The position numbers were made by a program, and so were the translations under genes. The notes beneath the pieces are model-generated. The model saw only the letters and a list, made by a program, of their open reading frames with translations, had not been told where the DNA came from and searched no databases. From Opitutaceae bacterium (GTDB lineage Bacteria; Verrucomicrobiota; Verrucomicrobiia; Opitutales; Opitutaceae): a DNA stretch of 64,000 nt. The stretch lies in NCBI GenBank assembly GCA_016794785.1, contig JAEUHC010000019.1:620001-684000 (forward strand), written 5' to 3'. The stretch's first letter is position 1, and each line of letters starts with the position of its first letter. Shown here piece after piece: positions 61,520 through 64,000 of this stretch.

Positions 61520-64000
61520 TCAATAGCTGACGCTGACAGTCGTGATAATCTGCCGCGGATCGGTCCAGCGCGTGTAGCGATAGGCGGTGCCTTGGTCCGT
61601 CACCTTGTCGAAGAGGTTGTTCACGTTGAGCTGGGCGGTCCACGTCGTCTTGCCGAATTTCCGGCGGTAGCTCGCGAACGGGCTGACGACATAGTAATCA
61701 TCGGTATCTTTCCTCGGCAGCACGGTCTGCCCGCCGACGTTGATCGCGGCCCACGGCTTTCCGAAGACGTAGCGGATCGAGCCGCCCACGGCCAGGCCGC
61801 GCAGCGCGCCCTCGGTAAACGTGTAGCGACTGGTCAGGCTGGTGTTCTTGCGGTTTGCCGTGGTGTCGGCCGCCTCGGCATCGGCGATGAATTGCCGGGT
61901 CACGAGGGTGGCGTTGTCCGCATTGAGCCCGCGGCTTGCGGCGGTCGTGCGGGCCTCGCCGAGTTTCTCGCGCAGCAGGGGATAGAAGCGGGTGAAGGAA
62001 ACCTCGTTGGCCGCGAACGAGCCGCGCGCGGTCCAGTTGCGCGTGATATTGGTCACGAGTTCGATCTCATAGCCCTCGGTGCCGCGGTCGCGGTAATCGG
62101 TGGTGTTGACGAACGGCGTCGCGAGCAGCGGGTTGAGTTCGGCGCTGACGGTCGCGGCCACGCCGCTGCTGATGTTTTCCGCCGTGTTTTGAAAATACGT
62201 GAGGTTGAGGCTCACGCGCTGGTCGAGGAGGTTGAAGCGCACGCTGTAGTCCGTGCCTTCCCCGGTGCGCGGCGCGAGGGCGCGGCCATTGAGATCGAGG
62301 CCGGTGTTGTCGCTGAAGAGCGACGACTCGAAGTAACCGCCGGTGAGCGACACCCACGGGGTGACGTGCCAGACGGCGCCGTAGGTTTGGTTCGTGACCC
62401 ACTGGTCGGCATTCTTCACGAGCGGAACGGCAACGTAGGCGGTGCCCTGGTTGGCGATACGGTTGCCGGAGAGATCGACGAAGCTCTGCTCGTTGGTCGT
62501 CGGATCGGCGACGAGCGGGCGGAACGTGCTCTGGAGCCAGTGGTCGCGGCTGAGGCCGACACTGGACCGGACCTTGCCGCCGAAGTAGGAACCGAGCGCG
62601 TTGAACGACCCGCTCGTGAGGCTCTGGTCGAAGCGCTGGCTGCCGCCGCCGTGCGTGAAGCGGAAATCCGTGGTGACGCCGGGCAGGTGGTCGTTGGCGA
62701 GGGCGGCGCCGCTGTTGCCGTCCTTCATGTAGTGGTAATAATAGAAGAGGTTGTTCAAGTAGAACGCGGCGTTGCCGGTGTAGCCGCGGCGCAGGATTTC
62801 CTCGCGGGAGAGCGAGCGCGTGAATGAATCCTTGTAGTAGGTCTCGTGGCGGTAGCCGCCGCTGAACACGAGGCGTTGCTTGATGTTCCATGGCAGCGGC
62901 GCGTCATAGACGGCCACGCCGCGAAAGCTGTTGATCTCGTGGCCATCGATCAAGGTGACGGGATTGTGCGCGACGTAGTATTGCTCGAAGCGGGGGTTGG
63001 CGACGAGGCGCGCGCGCGTCGGATCGGTGGGATCGGGGAGACTCGGGTTCACATCGATCAGCACATCGCGGATGCCGACGCCAGCGACGTTGCCGTTGAA
63101 GACATTGATGCGGCGCGTGTCGTCCTTCTGGCCGTTGTGGCTGACCAGAATGCTGAAGCGATCGGTGAATGCGTGGCGAAATTCGACGGTGTAGGCGTGG
63201 AATTTCGAGTTCAGCTTGTTGATGGGGCCGCCCCAATCCTGGCCGCGCGGCACGATGCTTTCGGAGACGCCAATGATCGGGTAGCGCAGCGGGTTCACCG
63301 GATCGGTGCCGGTGGCGACGTTGGCGCCGATCTGCACCATGGAGCTGCGGAAGGTGGCGGTCGGGGTGGATTGGAGGCTGATGATGCGGCCGTCGATCAA
63401 GGCGAAGAGATGGTCCACGCCCGTGGCGGAGCGAATCTGCTGCATACCCACGCCGTTGACCTGCACACCGGGAAGGTTGGGATTGGCATCGAGGGCGTTG
63501 GTGCCGGTGCCGCGCACGTAGGCGGCGGTCTGGTCGTCGAGGACGACGTGGCTGAAGCCCTCGTCCTGGTCGCCGTGCTCATAGGTGAAATCGATCACTG
63601 TCTTGCGATTCTTGAACGGCTCCCACCGCACCGCGCCGGCGAGTCCGCGCAGCTCGGTGCCGGAGCGCTGGCGCCACGATTCGTTTTCGCCGCGGATGGC
63701 GTTGAGGCGGACGGAAACTCCCGTGTCGGCCAGCGGCTGGTTCACATCCAGCGAGTAGCGCTGGCTGCCCCAGTTGTCGTAGCGCACCTGCGCGGAGGCC
63801 GCGCGCCGGGCGTGCGCGCGCTTGGTGGTGATGTTGATGATGCCGCCGACATCGACGTCGCCAAACGCGAGGCCGCCGGGGCCGCGCGAGAACTCGATGC
63901 GCTCGGTGTTGTAGATGTCCTGCGGCATATACCAGGGGAAGCCGTCGCGCAGCTGGCGAATCGACGCCATGCCGCGAAAACTGATCTGGTTGCCGGACCT
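61520..64000 (-). CDS. TonB-dependent receptor, N-terminus outside window
   Basis: 826 residues visible; the frame runs through to base 64000 (NQISFRGMASIRQLRDGFP), so the signal peptide and first plug part lie beyond the edge. The plug end ERIEFSRGPGGLAFGDVDVG and GIINITTKRAHAR is followed by a long barrel ending ITTVSVSY. It differs from the other three receptors: no CarboxypepD region in the part seen and RGP-type plug as in siderophore or other TonB receptors. It precedes the putative glycoside hydrolase by 14 bases. Confidence 0.92.
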   Translation of the reverse strand, partial: RSGNQISFRGMASIRQLRDGFPWYMPQDIYNTERIEFSRGPGGLAFGDVDVGGIINITTKRAHARRAASAQVRYDNWGSQRYSLDVNQPLADTGVSVRLNAIRGENESWRQRSGTELRGLAGAVRWEPFKNRKTVIDFTYEHGDQDEGFSHVVLDDQTAAYVRGTGTNALDANPNLPGVQVNGVGMQQIRSATGVDHLFALIDGRIISLQSTPTATFRSSMVQIGANVATGTDPVNPLRYPIIGVSESIVPRGQDWGGPINKLNSKFHAYTVEFRHAFTDRFSILVSHNGQKDDTRRINVFNGNVAGVGIRDVLIDVNPSLPDPTDPTRARLVANPRFEQYYVAHNPVTLIDGHEINSFRGVAVYDAPLPWNIKQRLVFSGGYRHETYYKDSFTRSLSREEILRRGYTGNAAFYLNNLFYYYHYMKDGNSGAALANDHLPGVTTDFRFTHGGGSQRFDQSLTSGSFNALGSYFGGKVRSSVGLSRDHWLQSTFRPLVADPTTNEQSFVDLSGNRIANQGTAYVAVPLVKNADQWVTNQTYGAVWHVTPWVSLTGGYFESSLFSDNTGLDLNGRALAPRTGEGTDYSVRFNLLDQRVSLNLTYFQNTAENISSGVAATVSAELNPLLATPFVNTTDYRDRGTEGYEIELVTNITRNWTARGSFAANEVSFTRFYPLLREKLGEARTTAASRGLNADNATLVTRQFIADAEAADTTANRKNTSLTSRYTFTEGALRGLAVGGSIRYVFGKPWAAINVGGQTVLPRKDTDDYYVVSPFASYRRKFGKTTWTAQLNVNNLFDKVTDQGTAYRYTRWTDPRQIITTVSVSY

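Overview
The window is high-GC, gene-dense bacterial chromosome. Gene content suggests a Verrucomicrobiota member of the Opitutaceae type: sulfatases, a PVC-type multidomain cytochrome c, outer-membrane receptors with an N-terminal carboxypeptidase-regulatory-like domain and a VKLDxFVV segment, DUF481 and DUF6807 proteins, Tat-exported Gfo/Idh/MocA proteins, and scattered palindromic repeats. The lineage is inferred from these families; no rRNA or tRNA gene is visible. No gene-free stretch exceeds 300 bases; the longest gaps (26615-26843, 60128-60353, 32955-33160) are about 205-230 bases.

Layout. 1-2965: the end of a Gfo/Idh/MocA oxidoreductase, then a glycerol uptake and phosphorylation pair (glpF, glpK) on the minus strand. 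3044-9676: a signalling block with a PAS/GAF hybrid histidine kinase, a REC-histidine kinase and an uncharacterised protein with kinase-like motifs, probably co-transcribed on the minus strand, and a divergent LuxR-type response regulator. 9696-14987: an ArsR-family repressor divergent from a four-gene operon (DUF2892 membrane protein, RND adaptor, RND pump, rhodanese) with a clear palindromic operator between them. 14994-18596: SIS protein, sugar kinase, N-formylglutamate-amidohydrolase-like protein and a conserved protein often labelled 3-methyladenine glycosylase. 18684-25952: VOC protein, methyltransferase, DUF481 protein, DUF6807 and Gfo/Idh/MocA proteins, and a secreted unknown. 25958-29089: coaB and coaC as separate genes flanking a DedA/ATP-grasp fusion gene. 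29227-32954: a GH63-type glucosidase and a sugar epimerase-like protein. 33161-37512: envelope and coiled-coil proteins of unknown role, including an orphan 7TMR-HDED-like receptor domain.

From 37706 to the right edge (about 26 kb) every gene is on the minus strand. In transcription order these are a TonB-dependent receptor, a putative glycoside hydrolase, three tandem paralogous TonB-dependent receptors, a sulfatase, ThuA, an SGNH-like protein, a PVC-type cytochrome (the last three coupled by 4-base overlaps), three more sulfatases and a lipoprotein cyclophilin. This reads as a sulfated-glycan capture and desulfation locus: the receptors import oligosaccharides, the exported sulfatases remove sulfate esters, and the ThuA/SGNH/cytochrome module and dehydrogenase-type proteins may handle released sugars. 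Substrate and operon limits are inferred.

Several intergenic gaps hold repeats (paired GGGCGGGTC palindromes; ACCACGGATT-type, TCACGGAGAGCACGGAG-type and CAATCCAGCTGGATTG-type elements). Two short repeat units also lie in frame inside coding genes.
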